A DNA stretch of 64,000 bases, taken from Kamptonema formosum PCC 10802 (GTDB lineage Bacteria; Cyanobacteriota; Cyanobacteriia; Cyanobacteriales; Oscillatoriaceae). The notes under the pieces are model-generated. The model was not told where the DNA came from. It made no database searches and worked only from the letters and a program-made list of their open reading frames with translations. Both the position numbers and the translations under genes were made by a program. Below are positions 17,052 to 25,800 of the stretch, piece by piece. Positions within the stretch are counted from its first letter, which is position 1, and every line of letters starts with the position of its first letter. Location: assembly GCF_000332335.1 (NCBI RefSeq), contig NZ_KB235948.1:747379-811378 (forward strand), read 5' to 3'.

Positions 17052-18062
17052 CTACACCGGCAAAAAATCTGGTTTGAAGCTTTCAATGGCTTTTACATAT
17101 TGGGCCCGCTCGAAAGCCGAGGGTTCCGGACAGTTCACCTGCGACAGCGAACCTTGCAGCTGCCTCACAGAAGAATACTCATTTTCCCGCATCCAATCAA
17201 CCATCTCCCCCTCCATGACGCGCAGGTAATCGATGCCGTGGCGCAGCAGCGCCGAGCAAACTTGCGTCACTTTCGCCCCAACCATCAGCATTTTCAGGGC
17301 GTCCTTTCCTTTCCCCACACCGCTTGTAGAGGCCAAATCCGCTTGAATCCGGCCATAGAGGATCGCAATCCAGCGCATGGGGAGGCGCATGGCTTCCGGC
17401 GTGCTTAATGACGCTTCTGGCTTGACTTCCAACTCCTCTAATGAGATGTTTGGCGCTTGGAAGCGATTAAACAATACTAACCCATTCGCACCGGCTCCGT
17501 CAAGCCGTTTCGCCATATTCGCCAGACTGGAAAAGTACGGGCTGAGCTTCACGGCGAGAGGAATCGTTATCTCTTCCCGCACCTCGCGAACAATAGCGAT
17601 ATACTCCTCCTCAACCTCAGTTGCGGTCATGTTGAGGTCAGCCGGCACCCAGTAAATATTCAGCTCAATCGCATCCGCACCGGCTTCCTGCATCAGGCGG
17701 GCGTACTCCGTCCAGCCGCCGCGCGAGTAGCCATTCAAACTAGCAATCACCGGAATGCTGACAGACTGTTTCGCCTTGCTGATATGATTGAGATAGAGTT
17801 CCGGGCCGGTGTGAAAAACTTCCGGCTCTGGAAAATAAGTAATCGCTTCAGCAAAACTTTCGGTTCCGTACTGCAAATGGTGGTGCAGCTCAAACTTTTC
17901 GCGAAGCAGCTGCTCCTCAAACAGCGAGTGCAGCACCACGGCACCGGCACCCGCATCCTCCATTCTTTTTACATTGTCAATATCTTCAGTCAGGGGCGCT
18001 GCTGCAGAAGGGACGAGCGGCGAGCGCAACTGCAATCCCAGATAGGTCGTACTCAGATCCAT
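17052..18062 (-). CDS. Dihydroorotate-dehydrogenase-like flavoprotein paired with nifJ
   Basis: The 336-residue TIM-barrel protein begins MDLSTTYLGLQLRSPLVPSA, the N-terminal pattern of the DHOD family. It continues with PVIASLNGYSRGGWTEYARL, DAIELNIYWVPAD and PLAVKLSPYFSSLANMAKRL, the last with the FMN-site lysine. C-terminal parts diverge from true PyrD (ILYGRIQADLASTSGVGKGK, then KVTQVCSALLRHG), as in the DHOD-like proteins often found beside pyruvate:ferredoxin oxidoreductase in cyanobacteria. FMN binding is likely; the reaction is unknown. It lies downstream of nifJ on the same strand, separated by about 330 bp of repeats, so co-transcription is plausible but not shown. Confidence 0.85.
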   Translation of the reverse strand: MDLSTTYLGLQLRSPLVPSAAAPLTEDIDNVKRMEDAGAGAVVLHSLFEEQLLREKFELHHHLQYGTESFAEAITYFPEPEVFHTGPELYLNHISKAKQSVSIPVIASLNGYSRGGWTEYARLMQEAGADAIELNIYWVPADLNMTATEVEEEYIAIVREVREEITIPLAVKLSPYFSSLANMAKRLDGAGANGLVLFNRFQAPNISLEELEVKPEASLSTPEAMRLPMRWIAILYGRIQADLASTSGVGKGKDALKMLMVGAKVTQVCSALLRHGIDYLRVMEGEMVDWMRENEYSSVRQLQGSLSQVNCPEPSAFERAQYVKAIESFKPDFLPV

Positions 18063-18228
18063 TTACTCATGTCTCCTGATATTAATCTACAGGCGTTGCC
18101 GGGATGAACCCCACCCCCCAACCCCCGATTGCCGGCTGCGGGGAGGGGGAGTGAGAGGGGGTTTTCCATGAGTGGAAAAAAGTTGAAATCATCTTTCTAC
18201 CGTGCGACGCCAATCTGCTCTCAAGTTT

Positions 18229-18255
18229 TGTAGGACAGGCGTCTCGCCTGTCCTC
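18229..18255. repeat. Hairpin repeat of the GTAGGACAGGCGTCTCGCCT type
   Basis: GTAGGACAGGCG and the inverted CGCCTGTCCTC form a near-perfect stem. The same sequence occurs inside the family A elements at 48.5 and 53.5 kb. No T-tract is present. Confidence 0.6.
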
Positions 18256-18297
18256 TTGCAAACATAATCACAGTTGTCCTGGAGGCAGGGCGATCTC

Positions 18298-18405
18298 GTA
18301 GGGCTAAAGCCCAACTACAAACCTGTAGGGCTAAAGCCCAACTACAAACCTGTAGGGCTAAAGCTCAACTACAAACCTGTAGGGCTAAAGCTCAACTACA
18401 AACTT
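18298..18405. repeat. Tandem array of four 27-bp units overlapping the nifJ stop
   Basis: GTAGGGCTAAAGCCCAACTA followed by CAAACCT is repeated four times at 27-bp spacing (18298, 18325, 18352, 18379), with a C-to-T change shared by the last two units. Each unit has the GGGCT-AAAGC-CC core also found in the 25-bp array at 6.9 kb. The last unit contains the nifJ stop codon (18396-18398). Confidence 0.85.
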
Positions 18406-21400
18406 GTCGCTGCGGAACGCGCCGCCATGTACTCGTACAGCTTCCAGCGCTCATCAATATCTCGCTGGGCTTCTTTTTGCAGCCGCTTAGCCTCCTCAGG
18501 TTTAGTCTTCGTCAGCATCTTGAAGCGGTTTTCCGCCGCAAATGACTCCGCCACCGGCTTCTTGGGCGACCGGCTGTCCAGCTGCAGGGGATTCTTGCCA
18601 AGAGCCTTCAAATCTGGGTTATACCGGTACAGCAACCAGCGCCCTGACTCAACCACAGCCTTTTGCTGCTGCATAGAAGTTGTCATATTGATGCCGTGGG
18701 CGATGCAGGTGCTGTAGGCGATAATCAGAGATGGCCCGTCATAGGCTTCCGCTTCCAAAAACGCCTTGAGGGTGTGCTCGTCGCGCGCCCCCATTGCCAC
18801 GCTGGCCACATAAACATTGCCATAGGTCATGGCGATCAGGCCCAGGTCTTTCTTGGCTGCGGGTTTGCCACCGGCAGCGAACTTCGCCACAGCAGCGCGC
18901 GGAGTGGATTTCGACATTTGCCCGCCAGTGTTCGAGTATACCTCGGTATCCAGCACCAAGATATTCACATTCCGCCCGGAAGCGATCACGTGATCCAAGC
19001 CGCCATATCCAATATCGTAAGCCCAGCCATCGCCGCCAATAATCCAGACACACTTCTTCACCAAATAGTCCGCCACACTCAGCAGCCGCTTGGCATCGGG
19101 CGAATCCAGAGTTTCTAGCTTGTCCTTGAGCTGACGCACCCGCTCGCGCTGCTCCCAAATATCGGCTTCCGACTTTTGGTCGGCGCTGAGAATGGCGCTG
19201 GCCAGACTGTCCCCAATCTCGCCGCCCAGCTTGTGTACCAGCTCAGCGGCAAACTGGGCGTGCTTGTCAATGGAGACGCGGAAGCCCATGCCGAACTCAG
19301 CATTGTCCTCAAACAGGGAGTTTGACCACGCCGGTCCTCGCCCGTCGGCGTTGTGCGTCCAGGGCGTTGTGGGCAAGTTGCCGCCGTAGATAGAGGAGCA
19401 CCCGGTGGCGTTGGCGACGACTGTGCGGTCCCCGAAAAGCTGGCTCACCAGTTTGACGTAGGGGGTTTCCCCGCACCCGGCACACGCGCCTGAGAACTCA
19501 AACAGGGGTTCTTGCCACTGCTGCTGGCGGATGCGGTCGGTGTGGAGCCGCAGCCGGTCGGGATTTGGCAAGCTGAGGAAGAAATCCCAGTTGACCCGCT
19601 CTGTCTCGCGCAAAGGCAGCTGGGGTTCCATATTAATCGCCTTGCGCGACGGCATTGACTTGTTCTTCGCCGGACAGACGTCCACGCAGATGCCGCAGCC
19701 GGTGCAGTCTTCTGGCGCAACCTGAATGGTAAATTTCTCACCGGCAAAATCGTGGTCTTTGGTGCTGGCAAACTTAAACTCAGCCGGTGCGCCTTCCAGA
19801 TATTTGCCGTCGTAAGACTTGCCGCGAATCACGGCGTGCGGGCAAACCATGACGCACTTGCCGCACTGCACGCACACGTCGGGGTCCCACACGGGAATGT
19901 CTTGGGCGATATTGCGCTTCTCCCACTTGGTGGTGCCGGTGGGGTAGGTGCCGTCAGCAGGCAGTGCGCTGACCGGCACACTGTCCCCGCACTTGGCAAT
20001 CATCGCGCCGAGAACGTCCCGCACGAATGCCGGTGCGCTGTCGGGAACTGCGGGGCGCAGGTTAATTTCACTGCTCACTTCGCCCAGGGGCACTTCGTGC
20101 AGGTTCGCCAGCGCCGCATCGACGGCGTTGAGGTTCATCTGAACTATTTCAGCGCCTTTCTTGCCGTAGGTCTTTTTGATGGTTTTCTTGATCTGGGCTA
20201 TTGCTTCCTCTCGCGGGAGCACGCCAGAAAGGGCGAAGAAGCAAACCTGCATGACGGTGTTGATGTACCCGCCCATGCCGCTTTCCCGCGCCACGCGGGT
20301 GGCGTTGATAACGTAGAATTTCAGCTGCTTGTCAGCCAGGGTTTGCTGCACCGGCACGGGCAGTTTGCCCCACACTTCTTCGGGTCCGTAGGGGCTGTTG
20401 AGCAGGAAGGTGCTGCCTTTAACGGCTGGGGCGAGCATCTCGAACTGTTCGAGGAACCCCCACTGGTGACAGGCGAGGAAGTTGGCTTCAGTTATCAGAT
20501 AGGTGGAGCGTATGGGTTCGGGACCGAAGCGCAGGTGAGAGACGGTGACGGAACCGGATTTCTTGGAGTCGTAGACAAAGTAGCCTTGGGCGTAGTTGTC
20601 GGTTTCTTCGCCAATAATTTTAATGGAGTTCTTATTTGCGCCGACTGTGCCGTCGGAACCCAAACCGTAGAACATCGCCCGCACTACGCTGTCGGGTTCG
20701 GTGCTGAAACTGGGGTCGGAGTCGAGGCTGGTTTGGCTTACGTCGTCGTTAATGCCGGCGGTGAAGTGATTTTTGGGCTTGTCGGCGGCGAGGTTGTCGA
20801 AGACGGCTTTCACCATTGCCGGTGTGAATTCTTTGGAGGACAAGCCGTAGCGCCCGCCGACGACTTTGGGCATGGCTCCTGGCCACTCTTCGTGCAGGGC
20901 TGTCACTACATCGAGATAGAGGGGTTCGCCACCGGCACCGGGTTCTTTGGTGCGGTCGAGGACTGCTATCTTTTTGACGGTTGCCGGCAGGGCGGAGGCG
21001 AACCGCTTCATGTCAAAGGGGCGGTACAGGCGCACTTTCAGGACGCCGACTTTTTCGCCACGGGCGTTGAGACAGTCTGCGGTTTCGCCGGCGGCTTCGC
21101 AGCCGGAACCCATGAGCACAATGACTCTCTCGGCGTCGGGCGCGCCGTGATATTCGTAGAGCCGGTACTGGCGTCGGGTGCGGGAGGCGAAGAGGTCCAT
21201 CGCGTTCTGCACGATGTCGGGACAGGCGCTGTAGAAGGGGTTGACGGTTTCCCGCGCTTGGAAGTAGACGTCGGGGTTTTGGGCGGTGCCGCGCAGGACG
21301 GGCCGGTCGGGGGTGAGGGCGCGGGACCTGTGGGCGAAGATGTGCCGGTCGTCGATCAGGGCTTGCAGGTCCTCGTCGGAAAGCAGTTCGACTTTCTGGA

Positions 21401-21941
21401 CTTCGTGGGAGGTGCGGAAGCCGTCAAAGAAGTGGAGGAAGGGGATTCGGGATTCTAGGGTGGCGGCTTGGGCAATTAGGGCGAAGTCCTGGGCTTCTTG
21501 CACTGAGGCGGAGCACAGCAGGGCGCAGCCGGTTTGCCGGACTGCCATTACGTCTTGGTGGTCGCCGAAGATGGACAGCCCCTGGGCGGCGAGGGAGCGG
21601 GCGGCTATGTGGATCGCGCAGGGGGTCAGCTCGCCGGCGATTTTGTAGAGGTTGGGGATCATTAGCAGCAATCCCTGGGAGGCGGTGAAGGTTGTTGTTA
21701 GGGAGCCCGTCTGCAGCGCCCCGTGTACGGTGCCGGCTGCGCCGCCTTCACTCTGCATTTCTACCACGGAGGGAACGGTTCCCCAGAGGTTGGGTTTTCC
21801 TTCTGACGCCCAAGCATCCGCCCACTCACCCATCGGTGATGAGGGGGTGATGGGATAAATGGCAATGACTTCGTTGAGTTTGTAGGCAACGCGGGCGACC
21901 GCTTCGTTGCCGTCTAGTGTGGCAAAGATTTTTGTGTTCAT
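18396..21941 (-). CDS. nifJ: Pyruvate:ferredoxin (flavodoxin) oxidoreductase
   Basis: This 1181-residue single-chain PFOR oxidises pyruvate and CoA to acetyl-CoA and CO2 with reduction of ferredoxin or flavodoxin. The N-terminal domain has NEAVARVAYKLNEVIAIYPI and TPSSPMGEWAD. A central two-cluster ferredoxin domain carries CVQCGKCVMVCPHAV and CTGCGICVDVCPAKNK. The C-terminal ThDP domain carries GACAGCGETPYVK and GGDGWAYDIGYGGLDH, then VYSNTGGQMS. I chose the ATG at 21941 (AGGAAA just upstream, start MNTKIFATLDG) over an in-frame start 13 codons earlier. With hox, pfl and adhE nearby it fits dark fermentation rather than nitrogen fixation; no nif structural genes are in the window. The stop codon lies in a tandem repeat. 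Confidence 0.95.
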   Translation of the reverse strand: MNTKIFATLDGNEAVARVAYKLNEVIAIYPITPSSPMGEWADAWASEGKPNLWGTVPSVVEMQSEGGAAGTVHGALQTGSLTTTFTASQGLLLMIPNLYKIAGELTPCAIHIAARSLAAQGLSIFGDHQDVMAVRQTGCALLCSASVQEAQDFALIAQAATLESRIPFLHFFDGFRTSHEVQKVELLSDEDLQALIDDRHIFAHRSRALTPDRPVLRGTAQNPDVYFQARETVNPFYSACPDIVQNAMDLFASRTRRQYRLYEYHGAPDAERVIVLMGSGCEAAGETADCLNARGEKVGVLKVRLYRPFDMKRFASALPATVKKIAVLDRTKEPGAGGEPLYLDVVTALHEEWPGAMPKVVGGRYGLSSKEFTPAMVKAVFDNLAADKPKNHFTAGINDDVSQTSLDSDPSFSTEPDSVVRAMFYGLGSDGTVGANKNSIKIIGEETDNYAQGYFVYDSKKSGSVTVSHLRFGPEPIRSTYLITEANFLACHQWGFLEQFEMLAPAVKGSTFLLNSPYGPEEVWGKLPVPVQQTLADKQLKFYVINATRVARESGMGGYINTVMQVCFFALSGVLPREEAIAQIKKTIKKTYGKKGAEIVQMNLNAVDAALANLHEVPLGEVSSEINLRPAVPDSAPAFVRDVLGAMIAKCGDSVPVSALPADGTYPTGTTKWEKRNIAQDIPVWDPDVCVQCGKCVMVCPHAVIRGKSYDGKYLEGAPAEFKFASTKDHDFAGEKFTIQVAPEDCTGCGICVDVCPAKNKSMPSRKAINMEPQLPLRETERVNWDFFLSLPNPDRLRLHTDRIRQQQWQEPLFEFSGACAGCGETPYVKLVSQLFGDRTVVANATGCSSIYGGNLPTTPWTHNADGRGPAWSNSLFEDNAEFGMGFRVSIDKHAQFAAELVHKLGGEIGDSLASAILSADQKSEADIWEQRERVRQLKDKLETLDSPDAKRLLSVADYLVKKCVWIIGGDGWAYDIGYGGLDHVIASGRNVNILVLDTEVYSNTGGQMSKSTPRAAVAKFAAGGKPAAKKDLGLIAMTYGNVYVASVAMGARDEHTLKAFLEAEAYDGPSLIIAYSTCIAHGINMTTSMQQQKAVVESGRWLLYRYNPDLKALGKNPLQLDSRSPKKPVAESFAAENRFKMLTKTKPEEAKRLQKEAQRDIDERWKLYEYMAARSAATSL

Positions 21942-22895
21942 TTTCCTCAATCCCCTGGAGATTCTACCAAGGTTTCGCACGAGCGTGCGTGCTTGATTAC
22001 CTGTCCGTTCTGCGCCTCTTACAAGGCTCTCTCTTTTCTAGGATTCCCTTTGAGCTGAATCCTTTATTCACCGGCTTACTTAAACAAGTTCTGGGTTGTT
22101 TTTGTCAGCTCACTCTTGATGCCGAACCGAAACAACTTAGCTGTTGTTTTACTGACCTGGCAAAAAAGGGGATGCTGTCTGTCATAGCGGCTATTTCTTA
22201 TGGTGTGTGGGGACTGCGGTCGGTTCTTCTCCATCTCCCCACATCACTGATTATAGCCGCTGCCAATCAAAAAAAACCGATTTTATTCTTGAATTTTAGC
22301 GGGCGCAAGTATTCTGCGGGTCGCGCCCGATCAGTGCCGGCTCTGGACAGCCGGTAAAGCTTTTTCTGATTGTGCTATTATACTGGATAAAATGGCAGGT
22401 GAATGCTAAAATAATATAAAGATTTAGGCCGGCCCCTGACCTGTCGCGCCGGGCGCGGGGCACAGGGCATGGCGCATGGGGCATTGGACGCCCGGATGCA
22501 TGGATGCATGGATGCATGGATGCATGGATTGGGGATTGGGGATGGATTGCTTCTGCGCAATGCGATGATGCCCAATGTCCAGTGCGCAGCGCCCAGTGCC
22601 CAGCGCCCAGTGCCCAGCGCCCAGTTTGAGACGATTTTATCGGCAAGCCGTTCCGAAAGGCAGAAATTTTTGAGATAATAAGCAAGTAAATCGGGGTGCG
22701 CTTTGTTTGTGAGAAACCGGCACAGCGCACTGGGCATGGCGCATGGGGGATTGGATGCCTGGACCTACAGATTTTCGATTGGGATTCATTGCTCCTGCGC
22801 CATGCCCCATCGCCCAATCGCCCAATCGCCCAATCGCCCACTGCCCACTGCCCCATCCCCGATTTCCTTTGAACCGCCATAAAGCTAGATGAAAT
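21942..22895. other. Divergent intergenic region with low-complexity repeats
   Basis: This ~950-bp region separates nifJ (minus) from the hybrid kinase (plus) and must hold both promoters. It contains no supportable gene. The right half is occupied by short tandem arrays (next entry). Confidence 0.6.
22494..22855. repeat. Cluster of short tandem repeats (GGATGCAT, CAGTGCCCAGCGCC, CGCCCAAT)
   Basis: Four GGATGCAT units lie at 22494-22527. A 14-bp CAGTGCCCAGCGCC motif repeats about three times near 22580-22622. CGCCCAAT repeats at about 22810-22840. These have slippage-type structure and no coding sense. They lie just upstream of the kinase start and may make its promoter region variable in length. 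Confidence 0.75.
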
Positions 22896-25800
22896 ATGAG
22901 CGACTCTCAAGGTTCTCCCTCAAAAGGAACTATTTTAGTGGTAGACGATACCGCCTTAAATTTGACGCTTTTATCCAACCTCCTGTCAAAAGCCGGGTAT
23001 AAAGTGCGGCTGGCACCGAATGGCGGGCTGGCCCTGATGAGCGTGCGGATGGAGCAGCCGGACCTGATTTTGCTGGACATTTTGATGCCGGAAATCAGTG
23101 GCTATGAAGTATGCTCCCAGTTGAAAGCTTCCCAGAGCACTCGGGATATCCCGGTTATTTTCTTGAGTTCGTTGCAGGAAGGATTTGATAAGGCGAGAGC
23201 CTTTGAGGTGGGGGGTGCGGATTATATCACAAAACCGTTTCAGGTGCAAGAAATTTTGGCGAGGATCGCGAACCAATTGAAGGTCAGCCGGCTGCACAAG
23301 CAACTGCTGGAACAAAATGCGCGGCTCTCTCAAGAAAGTCGCGACCGGCAGAACGCACAAGCCATGCTAGCATCAGCGTTTCGCGCCTGTCCCGACCCGC
23401 TCGGGATCGCCACTTTTCCAGAAGGGCGCGTGCTGGAAGTCAATGACAGCTTCTGTCGGTTTTTTGGGTGCTCTCGCTCAGAAGCGCTGGCAAAAAGCGA
23501 TCTCTTTGTTAATATTTGCCTGAGTGTGGCTGACCGGGCTCGGTTTGTCAGGACGCTGAAGAAAGAAAGAGCGATTCACAACTGGGAGGTGGGGGTTTGC
23601 GGTGCCGGGGGGGAAATAAAGACCGTATTGCTGTCAGCGGAACTCATCGCTCTTGAGGGACAGGAGTGCGTGCTGGGCGCAGTTACGGACATTACAGAGC
23701 GCAAGCAAGCAGAAAATCAACTCCGCCTGCTGCTGGACACAGCCCGAGCCACCAGCCAGTGCCCGGACACAGACAGCGCTCTAGCAGTGATTTTGCAGTT
23801 AATTTGTGCGGCGATGGGCTGGGATTTTGCGGAGGCGTGGCTTCCTTCAAATGGCGGAACGGAGTTAAAATGCAGTTGGGGGTGGTACGGGCGCGACCCG
23901 AGTTTAGAAGAATTCCGGCGCTTCAGCGAACCCTTCGGCTTTGCAGCCGGTGCGGGACTTCCGGGACGGATTTGGCAATCTCAGCAGCCAGAGTGGATAG
24001 AAGATATTTCTGAAGTGAATGAGCCCCTTTTTCTGCGCGGGGAAATCGCTGGCAAAGTCGGGTTGAAAGCCGGCTTTGGTGTGCCAATTTTGGACGGAAA
24101 GCGAGTTTTGGCAGTTTTGGCTTTCTTTAAGCGCAGCAAAAGCCCTCCCGACCGGCGCATTCTGGATCTAGTCAGTGCGGTGGCGGCTCAGTTGGGTTCG
24201 CTCCTGGGGCGCAAGCAAGCGGAAACCGCTTTGCGCACCAGCGAAGAGCGATTGTTTTTGGCGCTGGAAGGCAGCGAACTGGGGATGTGGGACTGGAATA
24301 TTGTGACGGGAGAAACCTATTTCGACCGGCAGTGGAAGAAAATGCTGGGGTATGAAGTAGAGGAGATAGAAAACAGTTACCAATCCTGGGCGCGGCTGCT
24401 CCATCCAGAGGACGAGCCGGCGGTGAAGGAAGCTTTGAGTGCCTATCTGGAAGGCAAGCTCGCTGTCTATGAAGTGGAATTTCGCATGCGCAGCAAATCA
24501 GGGGAGTGGAAGTGGATTCTGGAGCGCGGTAAAGTGTTTGAGCGGGATGCTGCCGGCGCGCCGGTGCGGATGACCGGCACGCACAGAGATATCACCGCGC
24601 GCAAAAAAGCGGAACAAGCTCTTTCTGAGAGCGAAGTGCGCTTCCGCAATTCCTTTGACTGCGCCGCTATTGGCATGGCGCTAGTCGGGTTGGATGGGCG
24701 CTGGCTGAAAGTGAATCAGGCTTTGTGCGAAATTGTTGGCTATTCCGAAGAAGAATTGCTAGCGACCACCTTCCAAGCTATCACTCCCCCCGACGACCTC
24801 GATGCCGATTTAAACTGCATGCGCCAGGTGCTCAGTGGCAAGATGCGCTACTATCATATGGAGAAGCGATATCTCCACAAGCAGGGGCGCGTCGTGTGGA
24901 TTTTTCTGAGCTGCTCGCTGGTGAGAGACGAGGGGGGAAATCCCCTGTACTTCATCGCTCAAATTCAAGACATCAGCGCTCGCAAACAAGCCGAGCTGGA
25001 ATTGCGGCGCGTCACCGAACGCCTGCGATACCTGCTGACCTCCAGCCCAGCCGCTATTTACAGCTGCCAGCTTTCAGAAGATTTTGCCATGACTTTTGTC
25101 AGCCAGAACATCAAAACTATGTTCGGCTACGAACCCCGAGAATTTATAGAAGATCCGGGGTTCTGGCAGAACCGCATCCACCCGGAAGATGCCGGTCGGG
25201 TCTTGGCTGGACTGGCCAACCTTTGTGAGAGAGGCGATCACTCTGAAGAATACCGCTTTTTGCACGCTGACGGAATGTATCGCTGGATCTACGACCAGGT
25301 GAGGGCGATCCGCGACACTTCAGGGCATCCGGCAGAGTGCGTCGGTTACTGGGCAGATATTACCGAGCTAAAAGCCGCAGAGGAAGCGTTGCGAGAAAGT
25401 CAGCGCCGGTACAGGACTCTAGCAGAAGCCTCGCCGGTCTGTATTTTCAACACCGATGCGTCGGGAAATTGTCTCTATGTCAATCAGTCCTGGAGCGAGA
25501 TTACGGGACTCTCTCTAGAACACGCTGTGAGTGAGGGGTGGGCGAGTAACGTCCACCCAGAGGACCGGGAGCGAGTTTTTACCGAATGGTATAAAGCGGC
25601 TAGCGCTAAGGTTCCGTTTAAGTCGGAGTATCGCTTCCAGCATCCTGACGGGAAAATAAGCTGGGTCATCGGTCAGGCGGTGGCAGACATTGGAGAGGAT
25701 GGAGAGGTAAAAGGCTATGTGGGCACGATTACAGATATCAGCGAGCGCAAGCTGGCAGAAGTTGCTTTGCAGCAGAAATTAAAGAGCGAGCGGCTGGTGG

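Noticed and set aside
19752-21458. A 568-codon plus-strand open frame antisense to nifJ
   Set aside because: It lies wholly inside the confidently identified nifJ gene. Its Val/Gly/His-rich composition is typical of the antisense frame of a G/C-rich gene, and it has no recognisable domain.
18396-21941. nifJ as evidence for a nitrogen-fixation locus
   Set aside because: No nifHDK, nifB or related genes are present. The neighbours are fermentative, so the PFOR role is the better reading.
22296-22910. A 204-codon minus-strand frame upstream of the hybrid kinase
   Set aside because: It consists mostly of translated short tandem repeats (WALGAGHWAL-like) and is not a protein gene.
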